A stretch of DNA of 64,000 nucleotides, taken from contig OY783197.1 in NCBI GenBank assembly GCA_963678675.1, positions 19,755,444-19,819,443 on the forward strand, written 5' to 3'. Below, piece by piece: positions 1-12,197 of the stretch. The DNA is from Xiphydria camelus. Its lineage: Eukaryota > Arthropoda > Insecta > Hymenoptera > Xiphydriidae. The stretch's first letter is position 1. Each line of letters begins with the position of its first letter. The notes beneath the pieces were generated by a model that saw only the letters and a program-made list of their open reading frames with translations, had not been told where the DNA came from and searched no databases. A program made the translations under genes and the position numbers.

Positions 1-259
1 TACGCGGTGCTCGAAGTACTATATTTTGTGCAGCAAAGGCCGAACACTTGTACCAACAATCGACTGTCTATTTTAACTCTAGAACACACAGCTTCTTTTT
101 AGTCTCTATTTAGCACAGCAGAGGTATGGCATACCCGAGTGTATTTTCAGTGTATCATAATTTCGTGGGTTCTGCGTCAATTTCGAACTTCTTTTTTTAA
201 ACGTGTGCCAGACTACAAAGAACGCTGCAACAATGCGAATATCTACCAAAAAGTAAAGA

Positions 260-580
260 CAGTTGACTGATAAATTCGGTTTTCTCGCTAATTTTTTTTC
301 ATTGCAGTTGAATAATTCGGAGTAAATTTCATTTTTCATTTTCGGCCTTATTCAAACTGGAAAACGATATTTTGAAATACAGTTACGTCATTGCGTTTCA
401 AGACAATCTCTGTCGCGCTTGTCTCTCTTGCGTTTCAATGACGTCGCAACGTCGCAAAGAGAAACGCGCTTATAACTTTGCCGACAACTATATTTCCAGA
501 TATTTTCTTTTTCGTGTAACGTTAAATATGTATACAGATTACAAATCAGATTTAAAAATACGTATATTTCTTTTACAAGA
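260..580 (+). repeat. Dispersed repeat, copy 1 (second copy at 9.7 kb)
   Basis: Shares ordered blocks with 9690-9925 in the same orientation: a block around AAATTCGGTTTT, a block CTGGAAAACGATATTT followed by a GTTACGTCAT-like stretch, and an AT-rich block around ATATGTATAC. This copy carries roughly 120 extra bases (about 400-520) between the second and third blocks. Those bases contain short GCGTTTC/GAAACGC inverted motifs. No coding potential is seen. The family is not recognised. Confidence 0.55.
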
Positions 581-627
581 AAACCGAATTGGCAGAAATC
601 AATGTTGATCAGGTACGTCATACTCAT

Positions 628-757
628 GCTGCGTGCTCTAGAGTTAATCGAGATATGGAGTGCTACTCGGCAGGACCTCGTAACTCACATTTCAGTGACT
701 TTCTGTTTAATATAATATACGAGGTCCTGCCGTGTAGCACTCGATATCACACGCAGC
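628..757. repeat. Long hairpin (31-bp stem, 35-nt loop)
   Basis: Bases 652-682 are the reverse complement of 718-748 with two mismatches. The core is GGCAGGACCTCGTA against TACGAGGTCCTGCC. Outside the stem, GCTGCGTG (628-635) pairs with CACGCAGC (750-757) across an asymmetric bulge. The inner hairpin spans 97 nt, the size of a long insect pre-miRNA, but a small foldback MITE would look the same. No target-site duplication was identified. Confidence 0.6.
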
Positions 758-1409
758 TCCGAAGTGCAATTTCTCCAAGAATTAAAGACACTGATGTCTA
801 CATATCACCTGTAATCATCTCGCACCTTTTCGGGTTCGACTACCAGCTAACCTCTCGAAGCATCGGACGGCTGATGTGCGTGCTCGCTTAAATGACAGGT
901 TATTCGCCTCTCAAACTCTTCGTATAATATACGCGAGTCGACCACGCGTGGTCCGACTGCTCGTCGACATTTAAGTTGGCCGAACGACTGCGCCGCGCGC
1001 AATTCGCCGGACTCTTTGTGCGCCTATATAATCGCGCGCCGCGGGCGGTACCTATACAAATTGCGGTTCGCGGTCGAGCGACGATACGCTGTGCATGGTC
1101 GGAAACAATTTCGCGCGCGACACTTTGATGGGTTAATCCGCGAGCAGTCTTGGAACGAGTGAACCAAAATGCCCCGCGCGGCTGTGTCATTCGGAGCAGG
1201 TTCGCGTTCTCGAAGAACGCCAGCGCGCTTCCGTTAATTGAACGTGGGAGTAAGAGGCTCGCGTGCGTTTTATCGCGCTGCATTGTCGTGCACGGAGTTA
1301 GGCGTTAGAGTTCTGGGCGGAATCTGGCTCGGGATGCGGTTTTATGCGAGCGGAAAATTTGTCTTGTTAAGCGCAAATTGTACACGCACATTTGGAAATT
1401 TTGTGTTGT

Positions 1410-1574
1410 AATCGGTCCACCCAACTCTGTGTATCAAAATCAACCGATTCTTCGTGTTAATTCAAAACTTTTTGTGTTACAATTAACACAAAGAATATTA
1501 CAATTCATGGAAAGAATGTTAAATCAACGCAAAGTATCGGTTGATTTTAGCATACAAAAATGATTGGACCGATT
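1410..1574. mobile_element. Imperfect foldback (MITE-like)
   Basis: The outer arms AATCGGTCCA and TGGACCGATT are inverted. An inner pair, AAAATCAACCGAT against ATCGGTTGATTTT, keeps the same order, so the arms match over most of about 60 bases with gaps. The centre contains the palindrome TTGTGTTACAATTAACACAA. It is non-coding and of unknown family. Confidence 0.5.
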
Positions 1575-1604
1575 CCGATAAAAAATGTTCAATTATGCTC
1601 AGTA

Positions 1605-2050
1605 AAAAAATTTCTATAAAATTTAATACAATTGTACATTGCTTCTATTCAATTCGTGGTTATAAAAATTGACATACCTCGTTATGAAATTTATAAGGGC
1701 AATTTCGCAAGGAAATATATTAATTTTCATAATTCTGGAGTATAATAATTTTAATAATCACGTATTGGAAAAAAGCTCTATACAAAAGTACGTTAAAAAT
1801 CAAATTTGTTTACAGTGTACGCTGTGAAATTTTTTTATTAAATTTAATACAATTGTGTGTATTGTATATAAAACTTTTATCCGATACGTGATTATGAAAA
1901 TTAACATACCTCGTTATGAAATTATAAGGGCAATTTCATAAGGAAATATATTAATTTTTATAATTACGGAGTACACTAATTTTCATAATCATATATTGGA
2001 AAAAAGCTTTGTATAAAAGTATATTAAAAATATAAATTTGTTTACAACTT
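1605..2050. repeat. Two diverged tandem ~220-bp AT-rich units
   Basis: Unit 1 (about 1605-1825) and unit 2 (about 1828-2050) share, in order: AAATTTAATACAATTGT, ACATACCTCGTTATGAAA, TTATAAGGGCAATTTC, AAGGAAATATATTAATTTT and TTGGAAAAAAGCT. Each unit has internal inverted similarity around ATAATCACGTAT. They are non-coding. Confidence 0.65.
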
Positions 2051-2089
2051 ACATAAGGTTCCTCAGGTTTATTTCAACGCACAAAAATA

Positions 2090-2880
2090 ATTGCACTTAG
2101 CCAACGACCTCGAGTGCGATGGCTCTCGCAAAAAATCAAAGAAAATTTGCATTGCTCTCGAAAATCGATCAGCCGCAGGCATACCGCTCGCTTGGTCCGA
2201 AAACGTTTTTCGCCACTCGATCGAGCGACGCATAACGCGCGGTTCGATTGGTGTAAACAGTTTCGAAAGCGACACCGCTTTTCTCCAACGGTGCACCCGT
2301 ACGCACATAGCGCGCGCGCGCGCGCGACTGGAACGCCGGGGCGGATCGGCCTTTTAGCCAATTTCGCCGATAAAAGATTCAAGCCTGAAATACCGCGTAT
2401 GGAGCGGAGCGAGCCAAACGAGCCATGAAGCGGTCGGATTTCCGACCGGGGGATGTTTCCGTCGGTATATCGAAAACGATAGAGAGGCAACGCGCGGTCC
2501 CCCGGTGGAGCGGTCACTAGTCTCGCATGGACAGCCCCGCCCCGGACCGGGCGTCGAGTTACGACCGCGTTTCACGGTTTATGGAGATCGAACGATCGTT
2601 CCTCGATCGCCCGCCACCGCACGGGAGGAGCGAGGGTTATACCCGAATTCCCCGCGTGCATCGCCGCCGCCGCGGAACGTGCGGCGAAGTTCATTTTCGC
2701 TGCACGTACCGTTTACGCGCTTTACGACTACCGCGGCGACTTTTACGGCCCTTTACGTTATTCCACTCTGCGACGACTCTGACGGGCGCGGAGTATAGGT
2801 GGCTGAGCGTACGGTGGGGATCGCGTGCGCGCATCTGCGGCGTGCTTGGGTGGAGATTATCGGCGTGAGAGAGGCGACAT
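2090..2880. other. GC- and CpG-rich block, no supported gene
   Basis: A CpG-dense stretch with an alternating GC run near 2310-2325. Open frames overlap here on both strands and in several frames. That pattern reflects scarcity of stop codons in GC-rich DNA, not coding. I see no splice-bounded exon. A promoter or CpG island is possible but not shown. Confidence 0.4.
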
Positions 2881-3464
2881 CTCGATTTGTCGTTTCGAAG
2901 TGTCCATTCGCCGATCCTCTTTTCTTTCGTTTTTTCTCTCCGCTTTATTTGCGCTCTGCTGCCTTTGTTTCATGGAAAAAGTAGTAGCGGTATGATTTAG
3001 GCAATTTTCATCTACACGTTCGTGGGAAATGCATGATGTTATATAATGTGACATGAGAAAAGGATAAATTTAATTGAAACACTTTTATTCGTACATATAA
3101 ATCTAATATCGGTGATAGATATTTTTCAATTGGAATTTGATAGTATTTGAAGATCATAATTTAGAAAAGTGCAAAGTACAAAAAACCTAAAATTTCAGAT
3201 TTTTCAGTGAGTTTAAAAAAATAAGCTATAATGACGTTCTTCGCGAATAACTTTTATTTCATATTTTTGGCATTTAACACTTCTCTACATTATGGTCTTT
3301 ATTTGTACACAGGTCCTAATGGGGAACCTGCAGAATTTGATATGGAAACGTAATGCAGTAGGTCTTCATGACCCAAACTATTTGCAAGTGATGAAAAAAC
3401 ATCAGATCTCAATCGGCGCACTACCCAATATCACAATTGTTTATAATATAAATATTATGCTCTT

Positions 3465-3711
3465 TATACTGCCCAACTATGGAGAAAGGCAGTAACTGCT
3501 AACCCCCCGACAAATTTGTGGAAAATCAACTTTAACTTCGATGCCTTTAGCCGAAGGGTTGCCAAGACAGATTACTAATAAAACCTAGCTTTAACACTAA
3601 AAAAGGGTACGAAATTTGGGTACAAAATAATTCAAGATATTCAGTGGTACCAAAAAACGCACTTCGATTTGTTTTGCTAGTTACTGCCTTTCTCCATAGT
3701 TGGGCAGTATA
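3465..3711. mobile_element. Tc1/mariner-type MITE with 31-bp TIRs
   Basis: Inverted repeats starting TACTGCCCAACTATGG at 3467 and ending at 3709 match perfectly for about 31 bases. The element is flanked by TA on both sides (3465-3466 and 3710-3711). The internal ~180 bases are non-coding. TA duplication plus TIRs fits the Tc1/mariner superfamily; the exact family is not known. Confidence 0.8.
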
Positions 3712-4066
3712 GCCGTGTGTCACGCCCGGAGGAGACGCGATATATCTATAATCGCCGCGAAATGACGCCGCCGAGGCTGCCGAGTCGCGCTGCATCCTTC
3801 CCAATTTCCCTCGGACGTAGCTGCGCCGCGCGGGCTCATAGCGTTTTGCATGGAAATTTTTTGCGGACGAGATACGGGCATCAGACGCGCGGGGCGGCGC
3901 GAGACGTGCATAAATTGGAAAACTTGCCAATGTCGGGGGAATGGAGATGCAGGCTTAGCGCTAACGAGGGAAAAAAGTGTTTATGCGAAACTTTGCGGGC
4001 TAATTTTGTTTTTGAGGAGGGGAGGTGCAGCGCTGTGGAAATTTGACCTGCGAGGATCGAAGATGC

Positions 4067-4332
4067 ATTTCGACGCTCGCAAATAAGAACATCGTATCTC
4101 AATAATGACAGTTTCTCAGAAAGTAGGTTTAAAGTCGATAACATTTATGCCAAATTTCCATATTAATTAGATACGATTAGACTACTTTTTTTAAAAAATC
4201 CACATATTTGCAAAAATAATTTAGAAATCATGGTTTTAATTGAAAGAAGGAAAATTTTTTACATTGAAAAGTGATGTAACTCATTTCGGCCAAAAATTGA
4301 GATACGATGTTCTTATTTGCGAGCGTCGATTT
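4067..4332. mobile_element. MITE with ~32-bp perfect TIRs
   Basis: CGACGCTCGCAAATAAGAAC at 4071 reads outward in inverted form up to 4328, and the arms match for about 32 bases. ATTT at 4067-4070 and 4329-4332 could be a 4-bp target-site duplication. The internal sequence is AT-rich and non-coding. The superfamily is not assigned. Confidence 0.75.
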
Positions 4333-5374
4333 AGCCGCGTAGGTACCGTTGCCATCGATATACGATTCTGAGACTCGCTGGAGCTCTTCGAGAGCTTACG
4401 GGATTAGCTTTGTGTTTGAATTTACAAAGAAAGTGCCTTTCGTACAAATCCTTCGTTTGCATCTTTTTATAAACGCCAATGAAAGGGTACGAGATCGAGG
4501 GGAGTCAAGGAGCAATTATAAAAAGAATGGCTTCAACTTGCAATTATTTTAACGAGCAAATTCAATTATAATTCAACTTTCATTCTCCCTCGCTTTCTCT
4601 CCTTCGTATTACTTAAATTTCGGAGTTAATGGATTACGACGGAATGAAAAATATTTCAGAGTAAAAATGGTCCACAGTAATTGCCTTCTAATTATAGCTC
4701 CCGACCTTAATATCAACCCTTCATTATAATCAACTGGATTCTCCAACCATCCTGCTCTAAATTTCTTACGTAACGAGAACAATAAAGATAACTACGTTTG
4801 ATTACTTTCATCACCTTTATATCACCCTATAAAAACATACCCTCTCCATCATGGAATACCGATCCTGAAGAGAGTAGCGGAAGAAGTCGAGGAAGAGTTT
4901 CAGCCCCGCCCATTTTCGACGATGACAAATGAAACGGACACTAAACACCTAACCGTGCATATAGCTACATAAATCCATGCGGCTCCAAATTTCTCGCAGT
5001 GAATTTGGATCGATCTCCACTCGATCCCTTCGAACCGCAATTTCTCCGCGAACTCATCCCTAAATATCCGACGGAAGGAGTTCCGAACGGTACGGTGAAA
5101 GGGTGGGTACCAGTTCGGCTATAAAGCCGCGGCGAATGGCAACGAGCGCGGGTTTTTCATCATTAAAACACCACGTATGTTACATTCGCACGGGATTGCT
5201 ACCTGTGCGGCGGAAAAATGTAATTATTCATAATATCGCAGCGCGGGCAGCTATTAATATACATTCCGGGCCGCATATGCGAACGCTGCGAGCGAATTCA
5301 GTGAAATAATGATAGATGAGCGCTTAACGACGTTTCCGCGTACACCGCGATGCACGCGCCGTGTGGTTATCGGA
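4333..5374. other. No feature seen
   Basis: Mixed-composition sequence without convincing exons, inverted repeats or tandem repeats. Open frames are short and lack splice signals. Confidence 0.4.
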
Positions 5375-5392
5375 GGGGGGGGGGGGGGGGGG
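5375..5392. repeat. Poly-G tract (G18)
   Basis: An uninterrupted run of 18 G. Three similar G/C homopolymers occur in this window, at 9142, 15104 and 31969. Confidence 0.95.
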
Positions 5393-5489
5393 CTTCGAAC
5401 GCGGAAGTGCGGTTCTTGCAAAAATATGCCATGCGTGGTTGCACATACGATGGAACGGTTTTGCGTTGTGAAAGTGAATCGTGGTCTGG

Positions 5490-5965
5490 AGGAATTATTG
5501 TATTCATCATTCGATATTTTTAGAAAAATTGAAGTCCATGGAATCAAGTTTTAGGCAATTTCATCTAACGCATTTTTTCACGCCAATTTCGAAAATTATC
5601 GATTCATCGAGAGTATCTCACAGAAACATCGAAATTTCGATAATTTCCTGGAGCAAAAAAACTCGTAGGTACCGACTTCAAATCGTCGATATATTTCCTT
5701 TGATATGTTGACCTGATAACTGATTTTTGTGACCAGCGCGAAAGAATACACGAGAAAGAATGATCGAGCGATCGTTTTCAGAGATTTCGAGTTTCGTCAA
5801 TAATTGGAGAAATGTCAAGGGAAATGTACCCTTTAATATTTTCGTTGAAATGGAAGTCTCTGGAATCGAACTCTCCACTACCTTATACGATGTATTTTTT
5901 CGTCTTGATTCCGAAAATTACCGATTTATCAAAAAATGTTCAAAGGAACACCGAGATATCGGCCC
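5490..5965. repeat. Dispersed repeat family, cluster 1 (also at 31.2-31.8 kb)
   Basis: Contains TCTGGAATCGAACTCTCCAC followed by TACGATGTATTTTTTCG and GATTCCGAAAA. The 31.2-31.8 kb cluster contains close versions in the same order. A reverse-oriented unit (about 5700-5790, with GATCGAGCGATCG) precedes the forward unit, making an inverted pair, as at 31 kb. It is non-coding; the short open frames are incidental. Confidence 0.6.
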
Positions 5966-6590
5966 ACACACACATAGGGAGTAAAATTTCACTAAACGTT
6001 AAATCCTCCTTTGAATCCGTTTCATCACCCTAAATCGCAACCCACCCATACTTATAGTCGGTACGATATTTGTTGATCTAAAATTCCCAGAAACGATAAG
6101 GCGGTATTCTCGGAACGCAACGGCCTGACGCTTTGCAAACAGTGACGTACCTTCAAATTTTGGGCGTTATTTTAACAAACATTTCTTTCACATTTTGGTG
6201 AATACTTCTTTTTCGCCTCCATTGATTTTTTTTTAATAAGAAATTAAACTGAACATTCACAGGACGATACACTTACAAAGAAACACGCTACGTATACCTA
6301 AATCGACCGCAAAGCACGGTATGCAAATAATGCTAACTGCAATATGCTACGGTAAACGCTGCGCCGCCAATGTCTCCAACTCGGGTGCCGAATGCGGATA
6401 ATTCCAAGAAAGTGACGCAACAGTCTTCTAGGAATTCTGGCTCAACAAATATCGTTACCGATCGTACTTATACGCATTCCTAACAACCCCTGCACTGGCA
6501 AAAGCAGTTTCGGTGATCTCTTACCCCCTCTTCCTCTCCGACGATGATTTATAGCCTATCGCGCGTTAACTAATCACGGCAATTTACATT
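5966..6590. other. No feature seen
   Basis: No exon-like segment or repeat boundary recognised here. Confidence 0.35.
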
Positions 6591-6787
6591 AGCTGAGGAC
6601 GGGAGGAAGGACGCGCGTTTGACAGTCGGAGTGATACGCGAGATGCGTTCTGTTTAGCTGTGATATCGTGTGGTCTAGGGGGGGGTGAGACGGGCCGAAC
6701 GAGGCGGTTGGAGCGCGGAGTGATGAGGAGATCCAACCCGCGTCACGATGAAGCGGTGGCCTCGCTGTGGTGAAGGAATCTAACCGG

Positions 6788-6850
6788 ATGGCGGTTGACA
6801 ACATACCACTGCTGGTTAGGTTCGTGTCCGGACGGGACGCTGGGGCTCAC
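6788..6850 (+). CDS. Candidate first coding exon (21 codons)
   Basis: An ATG in a good context (AACCGGATGG) opens 21 codons reading MAVDNIPLLVRFVSG then RDAGAH, and ends at a GTAAGG donor at 6851. In the same frame upstream there is a TGA near 6749 with no other ATG in between, so this ATG would be the start of the frame. Upstream 6590-6787 would be 5' UTR. The exon would end in phase 0. I do not recognise the protein and found no partner exon. It may be chance. Confidence 0.3.
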
Positions 6851-6982
6851 GTAAGGGTGAGAAGACAGGGGAAGCACCGTAACAGAATTAGGATCCGGGG
6901 AAGTCGGTTTAAAATGAAACGGGAATGTTTTCCGTGCAGGGATGAGTGACGTCGCATTATTTGACACTTCCTTTCGCCCTGG

Positions 6983-7139
6983 CACTGAAAAAAGTATTTA
7001 GCTAATCCAGCTATACTTCTGGCTGCCTCAGACACAACTAGAAAAATATTGCTAGCGTACCAAGAATTCTTACTATTCCGAAGAAAATTATCACTACAAT
7101 TACTATAATTTTCTAGTTGTGGCCAAATTTTTTTGAGTG
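6983..7139. mobile_element. CACTGA-type MITE
   Basis: Ends CACTGAAAAAA (6983) and TTTTTTTGAGTG (7139) are inverted. Sub-terminal AACTAGAAAAAT and ATTTTCTAGTT also pair. This is one of several short elements in the window with CACTGA(G/A)AAAA-like ends. Confidence 0.55.
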
Positions 7140-7266
7140 GGTGAAGGGGACCGGGTGGTGGGCGATTGGAATTCGGGGAAGAATTTTGGATAAGGTATAA
7201 AGTTCGAAGGAAGGAAGATAGTATGACGGTGCGAAGCTGATTTATTTTAATTATTTAATCTAAGTG

Positions 7267-7726
7267 CCCAGGCGGAAAAATTCGATGTATTTTCTAGATA
7301 TTCCATATGTGGTTTTTCAAAAATCTGTACGTAGTCCTTTTTAGTTTTTCTTTTTTCTATTACATATTTCTATTATTTTTTAAGAAATATTATTATAAGA
7401 AATGTTAATATATTACAAGAAATATTAAATATATTAAATTATAAAACTATTAACTAGGTATATAGTTTTCTAAATTAATTATATAGGTAGTTAATATAGA
7501 AATCGCATATAATCCATATATGACCAAAACCACATATGAATTATATACAAAATACACGGTAAAAAAGTGCTGTCAATTTTTAACATTATTTCACCGGTGT
7601 GGACCTATGTGTATCAAATCTGGATCATTCATTCTTACGCTATTGTGTTATCAAACATCAAAAGTAGTCTATATAGGTCCACATTGCAGAATTTTTTACA
7701 GTGTACATAGAACTTTTCCTCCTGGG
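7267..7726. mobile_element. CCCAGGCGG-family MITE, copy A (with nested insertion)
   Basis: Ends CCCAGGCGGAAAAATTC (7267) and GAACTTTTCCTCCTGGG (7726) are inverted. The body is AT-rich and rich in CCATATATGG-like motifs. At least five relatives lie at 12.1, 15.3, 15.6, 34.0 and 35.6 kb. A second small element (7555-7703) has inserted near the right end. Confidence 0.75.
7555..7703. mobile_element. Small MITE, ends CACGGTAAAAAAGTG, nested in copy A
   Basis: Ends CACGGTAAAAAAG and rc CACTGTAAAAAAT are flanked by TA on both sides (7553-7554, 7704-7705). Removing it leaves AAAATACATAGAACTTTTCC, which matches the normal right end of the CCCAGGCGG family. The sequence GTGGACCTA occurs internally in inverted form. 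A relative at 58.6-59.9 kb is itself interrupted. Confidence 0.75.
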
Positions 7727-7739
7727 TGACCAGAGGTGA

Positions 7740-8520
7740 TGAACTAAAATTTGACCCAAATAAATTGTTTCTTACTTCTCACGATGCCCGTGACAAGTTC
7801 TCTCACTATTCGACTCTACATAAATAGACCATCTAGACGGAAAAGAACGTTATCAGCGTTTCCGCAAGCCCACTAACGTAGAAACTGAAGCTATACATTC
7901 CTAGTGGTATCGTTATGCGGACACTTAATCCACTTATAAGTTACGACGTAATTCGCCGGCGATGGATTGCGAAAGCCGCGGCTATATTTTCCGGCATTTA
8001 ATCTCGAAGGAGATGCTCTTTCTCTGATTTATGTCGTTCTTGCGCCGCTCGGCTCGGCGGGGGTGGGTACGGTGAAAAAAAAGAAACCAGTGGCAGACGC
8101 TTCCCGTGGTTATATAGCAGTTTACTCCATTTGGCAAACTGGATATTCATACATTATACCGCAGCCCCTCTCGATGTGTCAAGCCATGAAATATGCTCTC
8201 CCGAATTTTGGTAGGCTACAAATCGAATTAGAGCTTCTATGAATCTTCTCCGACGTGGGGAGGAGTCGAAAGTGGCGGTGCGGCGTATATGGGACGGCGG
8301 GGTGGAACTTTTGAAAGCTCGAAAGTTCGGCGTTCGCCCGTCGCCGGTCGGGGACGAAGATTTAAATCGCGACTATCGACGTTCGACTTTCTCTTTGTAG
8401 CTTGGAATGTAAATTTTGGGTGAAAGGGAACGCGAGACGTCGAGCTTATGATCGCGATGCGTGCTTTTTCGGGGGAACGAATGATATAGCGTAATTGAAA
8501 TAATTAAACCCAATAACAAA
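7740..8520. other. No feature seen
   Basis: No exon with splice signals and no repeat boundary identified. Confidence 0.35.
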
Positions 8521-8757
8521 TACAGTAGGACTCCAATTATCTGAACTCCGACTAAAAAAAAATTTCAGCAAATAATGATTCTGTCTACGCGCGCTATTGT
8601 CCATCCCTATCGGTACCCTTTCGCGTCGGTGCGTTGTTTTGTTTCATTTATGTATGTACATATGTACTAATTATCCGAAATCCAATTATCCGAATTTTTG
8701 ATTATCCGAATGGGATCCGGTCCCAATTGATTCGGGGATAATTGTAGTTCTACTGTA
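8521..8757. mobile_element. pogo/Tigger-like MITE
   Basis: CAGTAGGACTCCAATTATC at 8523 and its inverted counterpart ending GTTCTACTG at 8755 are flanked by TA duplications (8521-8522, 8756-8757). ATTATCCGAA is repeated several times inside the right half. Ends of the CAGTxGAACTCCxATTATC type are typical of pogo/Tigger elements of the Tc1/mariner superfamily. Non-autonomous, 233 bp. Confidence 0.85.
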
Positions 8758-9141
8758 CAAAGAGCATGACACGTGTTAAAAAATAAGTGTATCGCCCACG
8801 ACTGTCTCACTTTTAACCCTTAGATGCATGCGTGAAAAATGTCACTCCTGTGCGTAAGTCGGCTCTCCCAGACCCGAATATAAATTATGATATAAATTAT
8901 ATTTTATTCACAAAATGCAATGTTTTTTAGCAAAGAAGATAATGTTAGATATTATACATGTTCTTTCACATTGCACTGAACATATTTAAATTAAATAAAC
9001 GTAAATCAAAAACGAGTTACAGTATTTCTTTTTATTGCCAAGTCCCACGCGAAGGTACTAACTTATAATAACAAAAAGCGACGCTCTCGGTACGAGCTCC
9101 TTTACACTCCTGTACAGCCATACATCGCGTGCATATAAATC

Positions 9142-9159
9142 GGGGGGGGGGGGGGGGGG
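9142..9159. repeat. Poly-G tract (G18)
   Basis: Uninterrupted run of 18 G, flanked by C on both sides. Confidence 0.95.
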
Positions 9160-9689
9160 CGAGCGTGTATTCTCGTACTCTGCCGATCCCACGAGTATAT
9201 TCGACCCTTGTTTCCCGACGAGAAGAGAATGAGGAGAGCCGGGCGCGGCGACTGAAGAGGGGGCAGCGAGTGTTACTAATCCCCGGACTATTAACAGCCT
9301 CCATTGTACGGAATCAGTTCTGACTGTCGCAATTTAAACGGAATTTCAGAGTCGTCCGCGATGCCGAATGTTGGGCGGGGTGTTTGGATTTATTGGCGAA
9401 GTTGTTTCGAAACGCCGGCTACATGATTAGATCGGAAGTTAAACAGTGTCGTATGTGTGTATGCGAAGAAACGTGTACACGTGTATATACATTGGTTATT
9501 ACGCGTATCGTTATACATTGGTTATTCCGCGCGGATCTATTTCAAAATCTTGTCCCTCGTGACTAATCTCGATTCTTCGAAAACATTTTTTAGGGATGAT
9601 CGCAGCTGTAAGATAACTTGCAAGGGAAACATAGTGTACCTTTTAACTTATACACGTATATTTTTTCAGTGAATTGATAAATTGTTTTT

Positions 9690-9925
9690 CATCGACCACG
9701 AATTAAATTCGGTTTTAACACTAATTTTTGTATCGCAGATATGACAAATTTCGACAAAATTATTTATTCCGTACTTCGTTATTTTTCATTTTTCACCTTT
9801 TTTAAGCTGGAAAACGATATTTAGAAATGCAGCTACGTCATCGTCTAGTAGACTATTGAATATGTATACTCTTACGAATTACAAATTAAATTTTAAAGTA
9901 AGAGTACTTTTTTATTTTAAGACTT
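9690..9925 (+). repeat. Dispersed repeat, copy 2 of the 260-580 family
   Basis: Contains the blocks AAATTCGGTTTT, CTGGAAAACGATATTT and AATATGTATAC in the same order and orientation as 260-580. It lacks the extra ~120-bp segment of copy 1. Non-coding. Confidence 0.55.
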
Positions 9926-12040
9926 AATTCGAGGGAGTTGTTGATTTCTTTATGTCGTTTCGCAAGGCAATTCAATGTTATTTTATTTCACTTAAAATAT
10001 TGAGTTGATCGAATTATTTGGCGCCTTCGTAAAGAAAGATAAATAAATAAATGATTTCATACGTATTTCTTCAGTAGACAGGTATTCTGTTGCTCTCGTT
10101 TTTAATAATGCAGCTCCGATTGCAGTTCATCAGCCTTTTTACGAAAACGACTGATGCAATGTTCAAACAATTGAATGTTGCAATTGCACCGTCAAAGACG
10201 ATAATCTTCTCAAACGGAAGCTACAGTTTTGCACGGACCAACTGGACCGAATTTAATAACAGCGAAGACGGCTTGTAACAACGAGAATTCACCACCACTA
10301 TGGAAGTCGCTTCGTGGACTCGTTGTAAAGCGCGGATCACCGGTTACAGCCGTCTAGTCCCGTACCGCGAGCGTGTCAGACGACGGCTATGGTAATATCC
10401 GATAACAAGACGCTACGGGGGAAACCGACATTCAGCGTGATTTACCAGCTGAACGTTTCCTCGACGTGATCGTTAAGTCGGATAAATCTCGTTATAATGC
10501 GCGACACGCGGTGGGTTACATTTTACGTTTTGGTTTTATACACTCGCCGATATAGATTTTTCCTTCCGCCAAAAGAAGAGAGAAGGGGATCAGAGAGGTT
10601 TATTTGCGGTGATAACGCGGGAATGCTTTGAATGAAAATACTTCGCCATTGTCGCTGAAGCGAGAAAATAGAGAAGAGAGTGTCCTTTCGTATTTTTTTT
10701 TAATTTAACGTTCCGGTATTCAATGACCAATTGTTCGGCGCTTTCGAGTTTAATTTTAGTTATAATTTTAACGTGATTCGTGCATAATTAGTCGAGACAA
10801 TAGAATTAATGTTAAAATTAGGCTTCGCACTGGGACTGCAAAAATCAATTGCAAAGCAATGCAAGGAGTATTATAAAAACGTAATAGGCGTAAGTTCAGA
10901 TTTTTGAATTGAAAACAAAAATTAATGCGAATATTCGTCACTAAATTGTTGAGTATCATTGTAATAATATTTTGCGTTTCGATAGCCAGATTAAATTCGA
11001 GGTGTGAAAACATTCGAGCATCGACATATATTATATGTACATAATATCTGCAAACGTATGTATCGTTAAGAGAAGGAATTACCTATGTAGTAAAGTTACG
11101 TGATGAATGTATACGCGGATCACACCACGAGGCTAAAATCAACAAGATAATAAACAATGGATCCGCAAATTTACTAAACATTCATCGCGAGTCTGCGTAC
11201 AGAGATAGCCGCACGCGTTTCGGACATCGAACGAGTGGAAAATGAAATTTACGTTGACGCTAGCGAAATAAAAGGCAGAGCACGAAGCGCAGTTTTCCGT
11301 TAGTTGTTGTTGTAATGCAATTGATGGCAATTTTTCCATCGCTCATCGCAGGTTCTTTATTAAAAATCTATAGGTGTAGTTTAGTTCGCGACAGCACGCG
11401 GAGTCAGTTCAAAAGGCACATGGTTAAATTAGAAACGGGCGAGCACAGAGGGTTTTACTACTTCGTTTTTTGCACTCTGTACTTACGTGTCTCGTATCCC
11501 CCGCGAGAAGTGGAGTGTGTGCCTGCAACAATGAGTGCCCGACCGGTTAGAAGGTGCAATTTATTCGACGCTCGGTAAAGCGTATATGGTCTCTAGGTAT
11601 TTACGAACAAGGCAAAGCTTCGATTCGGTACTAGAATTCGATCTTTCGATATTTCGTACATTCCATGCGATTCGATCGATCTACTGTTGCGGCACATGCG
11701 TCCTAGTTGCGCTATACGGTCTGAGAATGCTTTGGTCGAAATTTCTACGTCATCCATGCAAAGAGGAAACGAATTTCATTGCTTCCCTCGTCACTCCTCA
11801 GGAGTTTCGTGCTCGTGGAGTTGTCAGCTTTTAAGAGTAGATTAAAAATTTGTTGAAAAAATATAAGTTTCCGTTTAAAGAAAAAAAAACGTTGACCTTA
11901 AAATAGCCTTGACAATATCTACTGAATGAAGAATAAAAGATACAGTTCTCTTTCTCCCTCGAAAGTAAATAACTTTTATGACACAATTTTTTTAAATGTC
12001 TTATTTTACAGATATTCGTGGGTCTGAATTTAAATGTCTC
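9926..12040. other. No supported feature
   Basis: AT-rich to mixed sequence. Open frames up to about 99 codons occur without splice or start context. No inverted terminal repeats were recognised. Something could be missed here. Confidence 0.35.
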
Positions 12041-12041
12041 A

Positions 12042-12197
12042 TCCCGTATAGCCCATATATGGACTTGGTTCTATATCGTTTATGTGATTTCTATATAAAC
12101 CATACATGCACTACATATGGATCCATATATGCACTACATATGAATCATTTGAATTTTTCAAATTTCAGTAGAATCCATACAGAACTTTTCCGCCTGG
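12042..12197. mobile_element. CCCAGGCGG-family MITE, partial copy
   Basis: The right end CAGAACTTTTCCGCCTGG (to 12197) and the body motifs CCCATATATGGACTTGG and CACTACATATGGATCC match the family. The left end is diverged; CATCCCGTATAG near 12042 is a weak guess. Confidence 0.5.
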
